DNA of 64,000 nt from Deltaproteobacteria bacterium (GCA_029261815.1 JAJDAQ010000072.1:1-64000); one strand, 5' to 3'. Positions 18,536 through 28,098 are shown, counted from the first letter of the stretch. The notes: generated by a model from the letters alone, not told the origin. Program-made: numbers and translations.

Positions 18536-19405
18536 TCAATCGTACCCCAGCGCTTTGAGCCGATTGGGCCGCTTCGTCCACTTCGGCTCCACCTTCACCC
18601 AAAGCTCGAGGTGGACCCGCCCGCCGACCAGTTCTTCGATCGCGGCCCGACTCCGCTGGCCGAGCCGCTTGATCATGGCGCCGCCCTTGCCGACCACCAT
18701 GCCCTTCTGGGATTTCCGCTCCACGATGAGATTCGCCTGGATCTTGATCAGGTCCTCGCGCGACTCGTCGTATGCCAGGACTTCGACCGCGGTGCTGTAC
18801 GGGAGCTCCTGGCCAAGTTCTTCGAAGACCGTCTGGCGCACCAGCTCGGCCACGAGGAATCGCATCGGGCGGTCGGTGATCTCGTCCGGCCCGTAGAACG
18901 GCGCGGACTCCGGAAGCGCGTCGACCATCTTCGCGAGGAGTTCGTCCATGCCCTCGCCCGTTTCCGCTGACACCGGCAAAGCATCGGGAATGCCGGAGTC
19001 GCGTCCTCGCGCCAGGTCCTGCTTCGTTGCTACCACGATCACGTGCGCCCCACGCCGCTCGAGGCGCGCGCGAATCGCATCGTGACCTTCATCCCAGCCC
19101 GGTCCTGGATCGACGAGTAGAACGGCGGCATCACAATCCTCGGCGACCCGGTCGACGATCTCGTTCAACGCCTTGTTCAGCGATTTCCCGCTCACGTGGA
19201 AACCGGGTGTGTCCAACAACAACAACTGCGCGTCGTCTGTATTCAGGATGCCGAGGATCCGACTCCGCGTGGTCTGCGGCTTGTGCGTGACGATCGCGAG
19301 CTGTTCTCCGAGCAGACGGTTGAGCAGCGTCGACTTCCCCGCATTCGGGCGCCCCAGCAAGGCGACCACGCCGGCGCGATGCGCCCGTTCAGGAACGTCA
19401 GTCAT
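18536..19405 (-). CDS. era: Era GTPase, 16S rRNA/30S assembly factor
   Basis: A 289-residue Era: GTPase domain at about 10-175 (P-loop GRPNAGKST, switch I PQTTRSRI, G3 DTPG) and a C-terminal KH domain at about 200-285 (VVGKGGAMIKRLGQRSRAAI). Era binds the 3' end of 16S rRNA during small-subunit maturation. The G4 motif, normally NKxD, reads TKQD here; T in that position is seen in some other GTPase families but is unusual for Era. The ATG overlaps the rnc stop by four bases, the conserved rnc-era order. Confidence 0.95.
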   Translation of the reverse strand: MTDVPERAHRAGVVALLGRPNAGKSTLLNRLLGEQLAIVTHKPQTTRSRILGILNTDDAQLLLLDTPGFHVSGKSLNKALNEIVDRVAEDCDAAVLLVDPGPGWDEGHDAIRARLERRGAHVIVVATKQDLARGRDSGIPDALPVSAETGEGMDELLAKMVDALPESAPFYGPDEITDRPMRFLVAELVRQTVFEELGQELPYSTAVEVLAYDESREDLIKIQANLIVERKSQKGMVVGKGGAMIKRLGQRSRAAIEELVGGRVHLELWVKVEPKWTKRPNRLKALGYD

Positions 19406-20085
19406 TGGGATCCTTCCGCATTCGCGAGCGCAGTCGCCGCTGCGACGCGCTCAGCCGCGCGTTTGGTTCGACCCACCCCTTCGGCGCGAACATCGCCCAG
19501 CACTTCGACGGCCACGCGAAAGCGTTCGTCGCCTCCTTCGTCGCCTCGATCTTCCAACATCGTGTAGCGCGGCGTCGCGTTCTCGTGGGCGTGGGACCAC
19601 TCCTGGAACGCGGTCTTCGGGTCCGCGGCCGCCACATCGCTCTCCTCGAGCAACGCGGCAAAATGGGCCGTCACGAACTCGCTGACACGATCGAGCCCGG
19701 CATCCAGATAGAAGGCGCCCACGACCGCTTCGAAGGCGTTCGCCAGCACGCTGTCTTTCTCGTGCCCACGCGACTGGTGTTCGGTCTTGCCGAGACGGAT
19801 TGCCGCACCCAGATCGATCTCTCGCGCGCGGGCCGCAAGCGAGTCCTTGTTCACGAGCCGCGCGCGCGCACGCGTCAGCATTCCTTCGTGCCAATCGGGA
19901 TGACGCTCAAAGAGGATGCGACTGATGATGAGATCGAGCACCGCGTCTCCCAGGAACTCCAGCCGTTCGTTGCCCCGAGACCCATCCTCTTCGTGGGCGG
20001 CTGAGGGGTGCGTCAGGGAGCGCGCGTACAGACCCCGATCGGCGAACGTATGACCCAGCCGCGCTTCGAGCGCATCGGCGCTCAA
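19402..20085 (-). CDS. rnc: Ribonuclease III
   Basis: A 227-residue RNase III with the signature NERLEFLGDAVL near residues 39-50, the second metal site in the FEAVVGAFYLD segment near 118-128, and a C-terminal double-stranded RNA-binding domain at about 155-225. It processes rRNA precursors and structured mRNAs. It starts with TTG overlapping the mnmA stop by four bases and overlaps era by four bases, so mnmA, rnc and era are translationally coupled. Confidence 0.94.
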   Translation of the reverse strand: MSADALEARLGHTFADRGLYARSLTHPSAAHEEDGSRGNERLEFLGDAVLDLIISRILFERHPDWHEGMLTRARARLVNKDSLAARAREIDLGAAIRLGKTEHQSRGHEKDSVLANAFEAVVGAFYLDAGLDRVSEFVTAHFAALLEESDVAAADPKTAFQEWSHAHENATPRYTMLEDRGDEGGDERFRVAVEVLGDVRAEGVGRTKRAAERVAAATALANAEGSQ

Positions 20086-21143
20086 CGGATCCGCCCGGCG
20101 ATCCAGCCGCCACCCAACAAACGATCCCCGTCAAAGAAGACCGCGGCCTGCCCCGGCGCCACAGCTCGTTCGGGCTCATCGAAGCAGACCGTCGCGGCGC
20201 GCGTGCCGTCGGGTGTGACCGTGGCCATGGCGCCGCGGTGTTGATGGCGCACCTGAACGCTCGCGCGAAGCGGCTGGGTCGGCGGCTCCGCCAAAGTCCA
20301 CGAAACAGCCTCGACCCGCGTTTCCAGCGAACCGAGCGCCGACGCAGGCCCGACGACGACCCGGTTCCGCGCTGCATCGAGACCCACGACATAACGTTTC
20401 TCGGGACCGCTGACGCCAATGCCCTTGCGCTGGCCGACGGTGAAACGATGAATGCCCCCGTGCTGGCCCAACACGCGTCCAGCCTCGTCGACGATATCCC
20501 CAGTGCCCGGAAGCGCTTCCGGACGCAAGGCCTCGACCACCTTCGCGTAGTCACCGTCAGGCACGAAGCAGATTTCCTGGCTCTCGGGTTTCTCGGCCGT
20601 ATCGAGCCCGAGCGCCCGCGCGCGAGCACGCACCTCGTCCTTGCTCATCGCACCCAGCGGAAAGCGGATGTGATTGAGCTGTTCGGCGGACAGGTTGAAC
20701 AGGAAGTAAGCCTGGTCCTTTTTCGCGTCCGCGCCGCGGTGGAGCGACGGACCGTCGGGCCGCTGCTCCAACCGCGCGTAGTGCCCGGTCGCTACGGCAT
20801 CGCCACCGAGTGCTCGGGCGCGTTCGAGCAGATGGTCGAACTTGAAGCGCTTGTTGCAGGTCACACACGGAATCGGCGTCCGACCCGCGAGGTACGCGTC
20901 GGCGAAGGGCAAGGTGACTTCCTCGCGAAATGCATCCTTGTAGTTCGCGACGTAGAAACGGATTCCCAGACGATCTGCGACGCGCCGCGCATCGTCAGCG
21001 TCGTCGAGCGAGCAGCACCGACTGTCGCTCCCGGCCAGGTGCATCGTGACGCCAACGACGTCGTAGCCCTCGTCCACCAACATGGCGGCTGCGACCGACG
21101 AATCGACCCCGCCACTCATTCCGACAACGATGCGTTCACTCAT
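20082..21143 (-). CDS. mnmA: tRNA-specific 2-thiouridylase MnmA
   Basis: 353 residues from the ATG at 21143; the open frame extends upstream but that part is antisense noise through the cysteine desulfurase gene. The PP-loop is GMSGGVDSS near residues 8-16. The catalytic cysteines lie in PCVTCNKRFKF near 92-102 and in the ESQEICFVPDG segment near 200-210. MnmA thiolates U34 of Lys, Glu and Gln tRNAs using sulfur relayed from a cysteine desulfurase. The desulfurase gene is immediately upstream, with a 4-bp ATGA overlap. Confidence 0.95.
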   Translation of the reverse strand: MSERIVVGMSGGVDSSVAAAMLVDEGYDVVGVTMHLAGSDSRCCSLDDADDARRVADRLGIRFYVANYKDAFREEVTLPFADAYLAGRTPIPCVTCNKRFKFDHLLERARALGGDAVATGHYARLEQRPDGPSLHRGADAKKDQAYFLFNLSAEQLNHIRFPLGAMSKDEVRARARALGLDTAEKPESQEICFVPDGDYAKVVEALRPEALPGTGDIVDEAGRVLGQHGGIHRFTVGQRKGIGVSGPEKRYVVGLDAARNRVVVGPASALGSLETRVEAVSWTLAEPPTQPLRASVQVRHQHRGAMATVTPDGTRAATVCFDEPERAVAPGQAAVFFDGDRLLGGGWIAGRIR

Positions 21144-22279
21144 ACCGGCACCGCACGAACTCGCGCAACCAGGGACGGCAGCCATTCCAGCACTTGATCG
21201 ATCTCGGCTTCGGTATTCGACGGCCCGACGGAGAAACGCAAGCAGCCTCGTGCCTGTTCCGCGGATCGACCCATCGCAAGCAGCACCCGGCTGGGATCGA
21301 TCGAACCCGAGTGACAGGCCGCGCCAACCGAAACGGCGACGCCCTCGCCGTCCAGCGCTTCGAGCAGGATCTCGCCGGCGGTGTCCTGGAACTCGACGTT
21401 CAACGTATTGGGCAGCACGCGTTCCGCGGCGCCATTGCGAACGACCGCCGGAACACGCTTCTCGATCCCGGCCCAGAGTCGGTCGCGGAGATGACGTACA
21501 TGCTCGGCACGCGACGCGAACTCGGTCTCGGCCAGCATGCAGGCTTTCCCGAGACCGACGATCCCGGCGAGATTCTCGGTACCCCCGCGTTGGCGTTTCT
21601 CTTGCGGGCCCCCGTGCACGAGGGGCTGCAGCGCGCCGGACCGGGCCACCAGGAAGCCCGCGCCCTTCGGACCATTGAACTTGTGGGCAGAGCCGACGAG
21701 CCACTGGGCCCCGATGGCGACGACGTCGACCGGCACCTTTCCGACAGCCTGCGTGGCATCGACGTGAAACGGCACCCCCGCGGCTTCGGCCACCCGTCCG
21801 ATCGCGGCGACATCCTGGAGGGTCCCCGTTTCGTTGTTCGCCAGGATGGTCGTCACCAGGTCTGCGCCTTCGGCAAGGGCGGCTTCAAGCGCGGCCAGGT
21901 CGATCATGCCATCGCCGTCGACGGCCAACCGCGTCACGCGCGCTCGACCCGTCGCCTCAGCGCGCGCGAGAGGCTCTTCGACCGAGGGATGCTCCACCGA
22001 CGTCGTCACGACATGGGCGTCGCCCGCGTTCGAGAGCACATGCGCCAGGACCGTGTTGTTGGCCTCGGTCGCGCTCCCCATGAAGACGATGTCGCGGGGA
22101 AACGCGCCCACCAACGACGCGACAGAGCTGCGTGCATCTTCCATCAAGCGACGCGCCATGGCGCCCTCGCGATGTGTACTCGACGGGTTCCCATGGTGCT
22201 CTCGAAGCACCTGGGTCATCGCCGTGACCACTTCCTCGCGAACGGGCGTGGTGGCGTTGTGGTCGAGGTAGATCCGCAT
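21140..22279 (-). CDS. Cysteine desulfurase (NifS/IscS family)
   Basis: A 379-residue class V PLP aminotransferase. It opens YLDHNATTPV, binds PLP through the lysine in GSAHKFNGPKG near residues 200-210, and has the mobile-loop catalytic cysteine in GAACHSGSIDPS near 322-333, the shorter loop of group II/NifS-like enzymes. It removes sulfur from L-cysteine to form a persulfide. The 4-bp overlap with mnmA points to tRNA thiolation, though a dual role in Fe-S assembly is possible; no iscU or suf genes are in the window. Confidence 0.92.
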   Translation of the reverse strand: MRIYLDHNATTPVREEVVTAMTQVLREHHGNPSSTHREGAMARRLMEDARSSVASLVGAFPRDIVFMGSATEANNTVLAHVLSNAGDAHVVTTSVEHPSVEEPLARAEATGRARVTRLAVDGDGMIDLAALEAALAEGADLVTTILANNETGTLQDVAAIGRVAEAAGVPFHVDATQAVGKVPVDVVAIGAQWLVGSAHKFNGPKGAGFLVARSGALQPLVHGGPQEKRQRGGTENLAGIVGLGKACMLAETEFASRAEHVRHLRDRLWAGIEKRVPAVVRNGAAERVLPNTLNVEFQDTAGEILLEALDGEGVAVSVGAACHSGSIDPSRVLLAMGRSAEQARGCLRFSVGPSNTEAEIDQVLEWLPSLVARVRAVPV

Positions 22280-22293
22280 GCTGCGGAACGAAG

Positions 22294-23523
22294 CTACGAA
22301 TCGCCCTCTTCCGGGTCAACGCCCGGCCGGAGCCCCTCGACCAGGTCGCGTAGATTCCGCGCCTCGCTGGCCACTGCGGCGTTCTTGTCGACATCGTCGA
22401 GCACCGCGGCGACTTCTCGAGCCACGTCCGAACTCGCGAGCGCTACCTCCCGTGGGCCGCGCAGGGCCGAGAGCACGTCTGCGACCCGGATCTGCTCCAT
22501 GGGACGCGCGATCTGGTAGGCGTTCGGTGGGTCGCCGCACGGGCGCACGATGTCGGCATCGTGGAGGGTGTCGAGGACCTCGCGAACGGTCCGCAGCGGG
22601 ACATTCAGGCTGTCGGAGAGCCGATCCGGCGTCCGCGGCTCCGCACCGTCCCGGAACGTTCGGGCACACTCCAGCGCGATGGCCAGCCCGATCGACTCCC
22701 GGGCCGCAGGCCCGGCAGGCGCCCCCTGCACTTCTCGCCGGTAGAGACTGAGGGTCTGACTCGCGTAGGCGACCTCGGCGCCAAAGAGCACGATGGACCA
22801 CGAAAAGTAGATCCAGACCAGCAGCAGACCGGCCACCGCCAGCGAACCCAGCACCGCGTGGTAGCGGGCAGAGGCCCGGACGAACTCGACGTAACCGACT
22901 TGCGCCAACGTGAACAGGAACGCGGCGACCGCACCGCCGATCAAGGCCGAGCGCAGACGCACCACCGTGTTGGGCAAGAACCAGTAGAGGAATGAGAACG
23001 CCAGCACGAACAGCAGGACCGGCGCGTACTGCAGACCCGTCGCATAGGCCTGCTCGATCCCGGGGAGATTGAGGAGTTCCTGCACCACGACATCGCTCTC
23101 GAGACTCACCCGCAGCGGGAGCGCGATGCCCATCAGGACCGGGGCCACGATCAGGACCGCCAGGTAGTCGGGGACGCGACGCGACCAGGGCCGCTGCTCA
23201 GCGACACCCCACACGGCATTCAGGGCCTTCTCGACACTACCGATTCCCCAGATGGTCGTACCCAACAACGTTGCGCCGCCGACAGCACCCAAGGTGCCGA
23301 ACTGGAAGTCGGCCAATGTCGCCAGGATCTCACCCCGGATTTCTTCAGGAATGACACCGGCAAACTGGTCGAAGAGTTCGAGCACGATCTGCTGATCCAC
23401 GCCGAACGCGTTCAGTGCGGACACCACGATGGCAAGGAGCGGAACCAGCGCGAACAACGTCAGATAGGTGAGCCCGTGAGCGCGAAGCAGGAGCTGATCG
23501 CGCACGAACCCCTCGCTGATCAC
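22294..23523 (-). CDS. YihY/BrkB-family inner-membrane protein with C-terminal winged-helix-like region
   Basis: 409 residues from a GTG at 23523. Six hydrophobic segments span about residues 15-245, with the family-like opening LRAHGLTYLTLFALVPLLAI. Residues about 265-340 look like a helix-turn-helix (DRLSDSLNVPLRTVREVLDTLHDADIVR), seen in delta-proteobacterial BrkB proteins. Family-like sequence continues in frame for about 47 codons upstream of the GTG (LWSNEPLKPAPLGWLRSII) to a stop at 23665-23667, with no ATG, GTG or TTG in it. The true start is therefore uncertain: truncated here, or a non-standard start codon. Function of the family is unknown; it is not a proven ribonuclease. Confidence 0.75.
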   Translation of the reverse strand: MISEGFVRDQLLLRAHGLTYLTLFALVPLLAIVVSALNAFGVDQQIVLELFDQFAGVIPEEIRGEILATLADFQFGTLGAVGGATLLGTTIWGIGSVEKALNAVWGVAEQRPWSRRVPDYLAVLIVAPVLMGIALPLRVSLESDVVVQELLNLPGIEQAYATGLQYAPVLLFVLAFSFLYWFLPNTVVRLRSALIGGAVAAFLFTLAQVGYVEFVRASARYHAVLGSLAVAGLLLVWIYFSWSIVLFGAEVAYASQTLSLYRREVQGAPAGPAARESIGLAIALECARTFRDGAEPRTPDRLSDSLNVPLRTVREVLDTLHDADIVRPCGDPPNAYQIARPMEQIRVADVLSALRGPREVALASSDVAREVAAVLDDVDKNAAVASEARNLRDLVEGLRPGVDPEEGDS

Positions 23524-23687
23524 GATCGCGAGTTGGATGATCGATCGCAGCCAGCCGAGCGGTGCCGGCTTGAGCGGCTCGTTGCTCCACAGGTTGTCGG
23601 CGATGAATCGCCGTGCGCGTTCGAGGAATTCCTGCGAGGGCTCGCTCCTGGTGGTCGGTCGATCCTAGCGGCCGGACGGCGCGCGGT

Positions 23688-24038
23688 TCAATTGCGTGCA
23701 GCCGCACACTCTTTCGGCCATTCGCGCACTTCGAGTGACGCCCGAATTCGCCTCAACGTAACGGGGCCGATCCCCCGCACTCGCAACAGATCCGACACCG
23801 CACAGAAAGGGCGACCGGCCACGATGGCGCCCGCACGCGTCGGCCCCAGCCCCTGGAGAACTTCCAACGCCGAAGCGGGCGCAAGGTTTACGTCAAGCCG
23901 CTCACCCCACAGCAGTCGCTCGACGCCCTCTCCCTTCGGCCGGACCGGATCTGTCAGCGGCGCCGGAGGCGCCAGCACGACACCCGCCGCGAGCGCGAGC
24001 AGCATCAGGTGGACCCCTGCGATGCGATCGTTTTCCAA
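23688..24038 (-). CDS. Small membrane-anchored helix-hairpin-helix (ComEA-like) protein
   Basis: 116 residues from a TTG at 24038 preceded by GGAGT; an ATG at 24005 is the alternative. One hydrophobic segment near residues 5-25 (AGVHLMLLALAAGVVLA) would anchor it in the inner membrane. Residues about 50-105 hold two helix-hairpin-helix motifs: LDVNLAPASALEVLQGLGPT and DLLRVRGIGPVTLRRIRASL. ComEA-type proteins bind incoming DNA during competence. No other competence genes lie nearby, so DNA uptake is only a suggestion. Confidence 0.7.
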   Translation of the reverse strand: MENDRIAGVHLMLLALAAGVVLAPPAPLTDPVRPKGEGVERLLWGERLDVNLAPASALEVLQGLGPTRAGAIVAGRPFCAVSDLLRVRGIGPVTLRRIRASLEVREWPKECAAARN

Positions 24039-24069
24039 GCCAAGGGACTCCGCGGGACCGCGGGCTCGA

Positions 24070-25311
24070 TCAGCTGTCTTCGCGAGGCTCCTCCGCACCG
24101 TCTTCGACGAATGCCTGGTGCAACGCGCGCACCGCGAGTTCGGTGTACTTCTCGTCGATGACGACGGAGACCTTGATCTCACTGGTCGTGATCATCTGGA
24201 TGTTGATGCCTTCGGTCGCCAGCACCTCAAACATCTTGGCCGCAACACCGGCATGGTCCTTCATGCCGAGGCCGACGATCGAAACCTTGGCGACCTCGGG
24301 ATCGCCCTCGACCCGAAGGTCTCCAAGCGAAGCACTCAGCCCCGACGCGATCTCGAGCGCGCGCTCGTGGTCGGCCTTTGGGACGGTGAAGGTCATATCG
24401 GTGGAGCCATCGTTGGACACGTTCTGCACGATCATGTCGACCACGATGCCGGCCTCGGCGAGTGGCCCGAAGATCTTGCTTGCCATCCCCGGCGTGTCTT
24501 TCACGTCGGCGACGCGCACCTTGGCTTCGTTGCGGTTGTAGGTCACGCCGGAAACGACGAGCTGTTCCATCACGTCTCCCTCGGGAACCACCCATGTGCC
24601 TTCGCCGTCGTGAAAAGACGAGCGCACATGAATGGGCATGTCGTATTGCATGGCAAATTTGACCGACCGGATCTGCAGAACCTTGGAGCCGAGACTCGCG
24701 AGTTCGAGCATCTCATCATACGAGATGCGGTCGAGCTTGCGTGCCGCCGAGACCATGTTCGGGTCCGTGGTGTAGACGCCGTCGACGTCGGTATAGATTT
24801 CACAAGCGTCCGCTGCGAGGGCGCACGCCACGGCGACGGCGGACGTGTCCGACCCACCGCGCCCCAACGTCGTGATATTGCCCTGTTCGTCGGTCCCTTG
24901 AAAACCAGCGATCACGGCGACCGCGCCGCTCTCCAGCACCTTGCGGATCCGATCGGCATCGATGTGTTCGATCCGTGCGCGACTGTGGGCCGAGTCCGTT
25001 CGCAAGCCCATCTGGCTACCCGTGAAACTGACGGCGCCATGGCCGAGCGCGTGAATGGCCATCGACAGCAGTGCGATCGTGACCTGCTCACCGGTCGATA
25101 CCAGCACATCGTACTCGCGTTCACTGGGCGACTCGCCACCGATCGCATCGGCGAGCGCGACGAGCTTGTTGGTCTCTCCCGACATCGCCGAGACGATCAC
25201 GGCGACCTGGTGTCCCGCTTCCCGGGTTGCCACGACGCGTCGCGCAACGTTCTGGATCCGCTCCACCGAGCCGACGCTGGTCCCGCCAAATTTTTGGACG
25301 ATCAAGGACAT
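24070..25311 (-). CDS. lysC: Aspartate kinase
   Basis: A 413-residue aspartokinase: N-terminal kinase domain ([15 protein letters not shown] at 4-18, [16 protein letters not shown] near 152-167) and two C-terminal ACT domains (about 265-405) that would bind lysine or threonine for feedback control. It catalyses the first step to Lys, Thr and Met. The tsaE stop lies 10 bp inside its start, an overlap implying coupling to the upstream tsaE-nnr genes. Confidence 0.95.
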   Translation of the reverse strand: MSLIVQKFGGTSVGSVERIQNVARRVVATREAGHQVAVIVSAMSGETNKLVALADAIGGESPSEREYDVLVSTGEQVTIALLSMAIHALGHGAVSFTGSQMGLRTDSAHSRARIEHIDADRIRKVLESGAVAVIAGFQGTDEQGNITTLGRGGSDTSAVAVACALAADACEIYTDVDGVYTTDPNMVSAARKLDRISYDEMLELASLGSKVLQIRSVKFAMQYDMPIHVRSSFHDGEGTWVVPEGDVMEQLVVSGVTYNRNEAKVRVADVKDTPGMASKIFGPLAEAGIVVDMIVQNVSNDGSTDMTFTVPKADHERALEIASGLSASLGDLRVEGDPEVAKVSIVGLGMKDHAGVAAKMFEVLATEGINIQMITTSEIKVSVVIDEKYTELAVRALHQAFVEDGAEEPREDS

Positions 25312-25799
25312 GCTTCACTCCACCGCTCGAGCACTCGTTCGAACCGGCCTCCCGGGCCGCCCAGGGCACGGGCGGAAACGATGCGGTCCTCCGGGTCACC
25401 ATCGGCCGGACGCTCGATCCGGATATCGAGGCGGTCGGCCGGGAGTTCCCGGGGAAAGCGATCGGCCCATTCGGCGAGCAGCAAAGTACCGGGTGCCAGC
25501 CAATCCGCGAGTCCAGCCATCTCGAGCTCGTCTTCGTGCTCGACCCGGTAGAAATCCGCATGGACCAGACGCTCGACGACCGCACTGGGCGCCGTCGGCA
25601 ACTCACCCGCAATCACGAAGGTCGGACTCGACAATTGCGCGGCGTCGATGCCGAGACCCGCAGCGAGGCCCTTCGCGAATTCGGTCTTCCCGGCCCCCAA
25701 TGCGCCGCAGAGACCCACCACGCCGCCCTCATCGAGTGCGGCAGCGAGCCCCCGGGCCAGCGCCTGGGTATCAGCCGGGTTCCGGGAAATCCAGCGCAT
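25302..25799 (-). CDS. tsaE: tRNA threonylcarbamoyladenosine biosynthesis ATPase TsaE
   Basis: 165 residues from the ATG at 25799. The P-loop is [14 protein letters not shown] near residues 35-48, followed by SSPTFVI near 57-63 and [13 protein letters not shown] near 80-92, and an [14 protein letters not shown] motif near 107-120, all characteristic of TsaE. It drives the TsaB-TsaD-TsaE complex that makes t6A37 on ANN-decoding tRNAs. The start lies 29 bp inside the 3' end of the nnr gene, and the end overlaps lysC. Confidence 0.92.
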   Translation of the reverse strand: MRWISRNPADTQALARGLAAALDEGGVVGLCGALGAGKTEFAKGLAAGLGIDAAQLSSPTFVIAGELPTAPSAVVERLVHADFYRVEHEDELEMAGLADWLAPGTLLLAEWADRFPRELPADRLDIRIERPADGDPEDRIVSARALGGPGGRFERVLERWSEACP

Positions 25800-27366
25800 C
25801 GGCGGCTCCAAAAGGTTCGCGCGAAGACGCAACGGCCAATGCGGCGATGGCCGACGGCACTTCCGCGGCGACTTCGCTGGCCAGGATGCCCACGTCACCT
25901 CGCACCGTCGCGAGCCGGTCGGCGGCAGCGCCGTGCACGAAGACACCGAGTGCGGCGGCTTCGAACGCAGGCAGCCCTTGCGCCAGCAAGCCGGTCACGA
26001 TTCCTGCGAGGACATCGCCACTCCCGCCGGCGCCCAGCACCGGCCCGCCTGTCGGGTTCACGAGCACCCGCCCGCCGGGCTCAGCGATCACGGTCGCGGC
26101 GCCCTTCAGGATCGCGACGGCGCCCGTGAGCTCGGCGAGCCGACACGCGCCGGCGATCCGGTCGCGATTCAGCGCAGCCGCGTCCGTTCCCAGTAGGCGC
26201 GCCGCTTCGCCCGGGTGCGGCGTCAGCACGGTGGGGTGCGTACGCGATCGGAGTGCCGCGGGATCGTCCGAGAACGCAAAGAGCGCGTCGGCGTCGAGCA
26301 GCATGGGACGATCGATGGCCAGCGTCACCAGACGCACGACTTCGCAGGTCGCTGGACTGCGGCCCAAGCCCGGGCCAACGCCTACGACGTCGCGACCCGC
26401 CGCCAGTTCGAGGATGGATTTCTCGGCACCCGGTCCGATGGCGCCGTCCGGGCCCTCTGCCAACCCAGACGTCATCGCCTCGGTGCACTTCGTTCCCAGG
26501 ATGCCCATCGAGCCTTCCGGGCAAGCGAGCGTGACGAGGCCGGCGCCGCTGCGGTGGGCGCCCGCCACCGCGAGCGCTGCGGCCCCGGTCTTGCCGCCGC
26601 TTCCGGCCACGAGCAGCGCATGGCCGAAGGTTCCCTTGTGGCCCGCAGCGGGACGTCGTGGCAACCAGTCAGCCGCAGATGCTCGGGTCCACAGACCTAC
26701 CAGGGGCTCGAGATCGGGCGTCTCGTCCGCGATCCCGATCCGTGCCACGCGGACGTGGCCGGCCAGGCTTCGACCCGGCTCCAGCGCCAATCCGCGCTTG
26801 GGCAAGCCCAGTGTCACCGTCCGGTCGGCTCCGACGGCGACGCCCAGAGGCTGCCCCGTATCGGCATCCAGACCCGACGGCAGGTCCACGGCGACCACCC
26901 TCGCCCCGGCGCTTCTTGCCCGCGCGATCCACCCGACGGCATCCGCGGGTTCGTCCGCAAGCGCTCGCGACAGACCGGTGCCAAACAACGCATCGACCAC
27001 CACGGTCGGGCCTTCCGGGGCCGGGGCGTCACTCCGCACCCGAACACCAAGAGGCGAGAGCCGTTCGAGGTTGGCGGCCGCGTCTCCGGCGACACGCCCT
27101 CGATCGCCAACGAGCCAGACTTCGGCCGGCACCCCCAACAGGCTGAGGTGTCGCGCGATCACGAACCCGTCGCCGCCGTTGTTCCCGGTTCCGGCAACCA
27201 CCACGATCGGGCCAGCGCCGGGCCGCTCGTCGAGGATCTCGCGCACGCATGCGCGGCCGGCCGATTCCATCAGCAGTTCGCCCGGAACACCAAGCGAAGA
27301 AATCGTGTACTGGTCGAGCGCGCGCATCTCGCGCGCGGAAACGAGCGGCCAATAGGGCGATTGCAT
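25771..27366 (-). CDS. Bifunctional NAD(P)HX epimerase / ADP-dependent dehydratase
   Basis: A 531-residue fusion that repairs hydrated NADH and NADPH. Residues about 1-215 are the YjeF_N epimerase domain (VVAGTGNNGGDGFVIARHL, VDALFGTGLSR). Residues about 225-515 are the ribokinase-like dehydratase domain (VLTPHPGEAARLLG, AILKGAATVIAEP, GAGGSGDVLAGIV). The arrangement ahead of tsaE is common in bacteria. It is 21 bp downstream of the PdxJ-like gene. Confidence 0.93.
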   Translation of the reverse strand: MQSPYWPLVSAREMRALDQYTISSLGVPGELLMESAGRACVREILDERPGAGPIVVVAGTGNNGGDGFVIARHLSLLGVPAEVWLVGDRGRVAGDAAANLERLSPLGVRVRSDAPAPEGPTVVVDALFGTGLSRALADEPADAVGWIARARSAGARVVAVDLPSGLDADTGQPLGVAVGADRTVTLGLPKRGLALEPGRSLAGHVRVARIGIADETPDLEPLVGLWTRASAADWLPRRPAAGHKGTFGHALLVAGSGGKTGAAALAVAGAHRSGAGLVTLACPEGSMGILGTKCTEAMTSGLAEGPDGAIGPGAEKSILELAAGRDVVGVGPGLGRSPATCEVVRLVTLAIDRPMLLDADALFAFSDDPAALRSRTHPTVLTPHPGEAARLLGTDAAALNRDRIAGACRLAELTGAVAILKGAATVIAEPGGRVLVNPTGGPVLGAGGSGDVLAGIVTGLLAQGLPAFEAAALGVFVHGAAADRLATVRGDVGILASEVAAEVPSAIAALAVASSREPFGAADALDFPEPG

Positions 27367-27387
27367 CCGGCAGCCTCCGGCGCGTCG

Positions 27388-28098
27388 CTAGGCGACCGCG
27401 CTCCGCAGGTCTCGGGTGGTGCGTTCGATGCCAAGCAGTAGCGAGCGTCCGACCCAGGCACGCCCGACTGCGGCCCATTCTGCAATCGGTGCGGCATCCA
27501 GCACGACCGGCAGCTGTCGTTCGTCCAGACGGCCGCCCACACCGACCCGCATCCCCAGCTTGGCGGCGAACCGTGCCGCGTCGCCAAGGGCCGTCAGCGC
27601 CTCCGCGCGTTCACGCGGCGGCAAGTCGACCAGGGAACTCGTGAAGAGTTCAACCGCCTTGGCGTCCACGGCGTGGGCACCCTTGACCGCCTGGATGTCC
27701 GGCGCGACGGAGACCGCCACTTCGATGCCGGCTTCCTCCAGCGTCCGAATGACCGGAGGCACCGCGTCGCCCCAAGCGCTGAATTCGAGCGGCGCCGAGC
27801 GTCGGCCATCCCGAGGGGCCGATGCGAGGAGTACCCGTTCGGGACGTGCCTCGAGAGCGGACTTCACAAGCACCGGAATCGGCGGCATCCGGAGTTCGAG
27901 ACCCCGGATGGCCCGTGCCGTGTCGCGCAGGTCGGCCTCGGAAATCGGGAACATCTCTTCTCCCAGCGTCAGCCGAACGCCGCCGGCGCCCGCCAGCTCC
28001 GCCAGACTTGCGACGCGCGGAAGATCGAAGCCCGCGGTCCCGGTTGCCTCTCGCAGGTCCGCCGCCGCATCGAGTCCCACTACCAGTCTTCGCTTCAC
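27388..28098 (-). CDS. PdxJ-like protein lacking PdxJ active-site residues
   Basis: A 236-residue protein that aligns end to end with pyridoxine 5'-phosphate synthase (PdxJ): LDAAADLREATGT corresponds to the usual IDHVATLRxARGT, and AVGRAWVGRSLLLGIE to the IGHxIIxRA end. However, the substrate and catalytic positions are changed: the His of IDH is Ala, the HLREDRRHI block reads TLGEEMFPI, the NLEMA Glu is absent, IHTG reads LFTS, AGHGL reads VGVGGRL, and IGH reads VGR. It is probably not a PNP synthase. It starts with GTG overlapping glmM by four bases and is co-transcribed with cdaA-ybbR-glmM, so a regulatory or different TIM-barrel role is possible. Confidence 0.72.
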   Translation of the reverse strand: MKRRLVVGLDAAADLREATGTAGFDLPRVASLAELAGAGGVRLTLGEEMFPISEADLRDTARAIRGLELRMPPIPVLVKSALEARPERVLLASAPRDGRRSAPLEFSAWGDAVPPVIRTLEEAGIEVAVSVAPDIQAVKGAHAVDAKAVELFTSSLVDLPPRERAEALTALGDAARFAAKLGMRVGVGGRLDERQLPVVLDAAPIAEWAAVGRAWVGRSLLLGIERTTRDLRSAVA

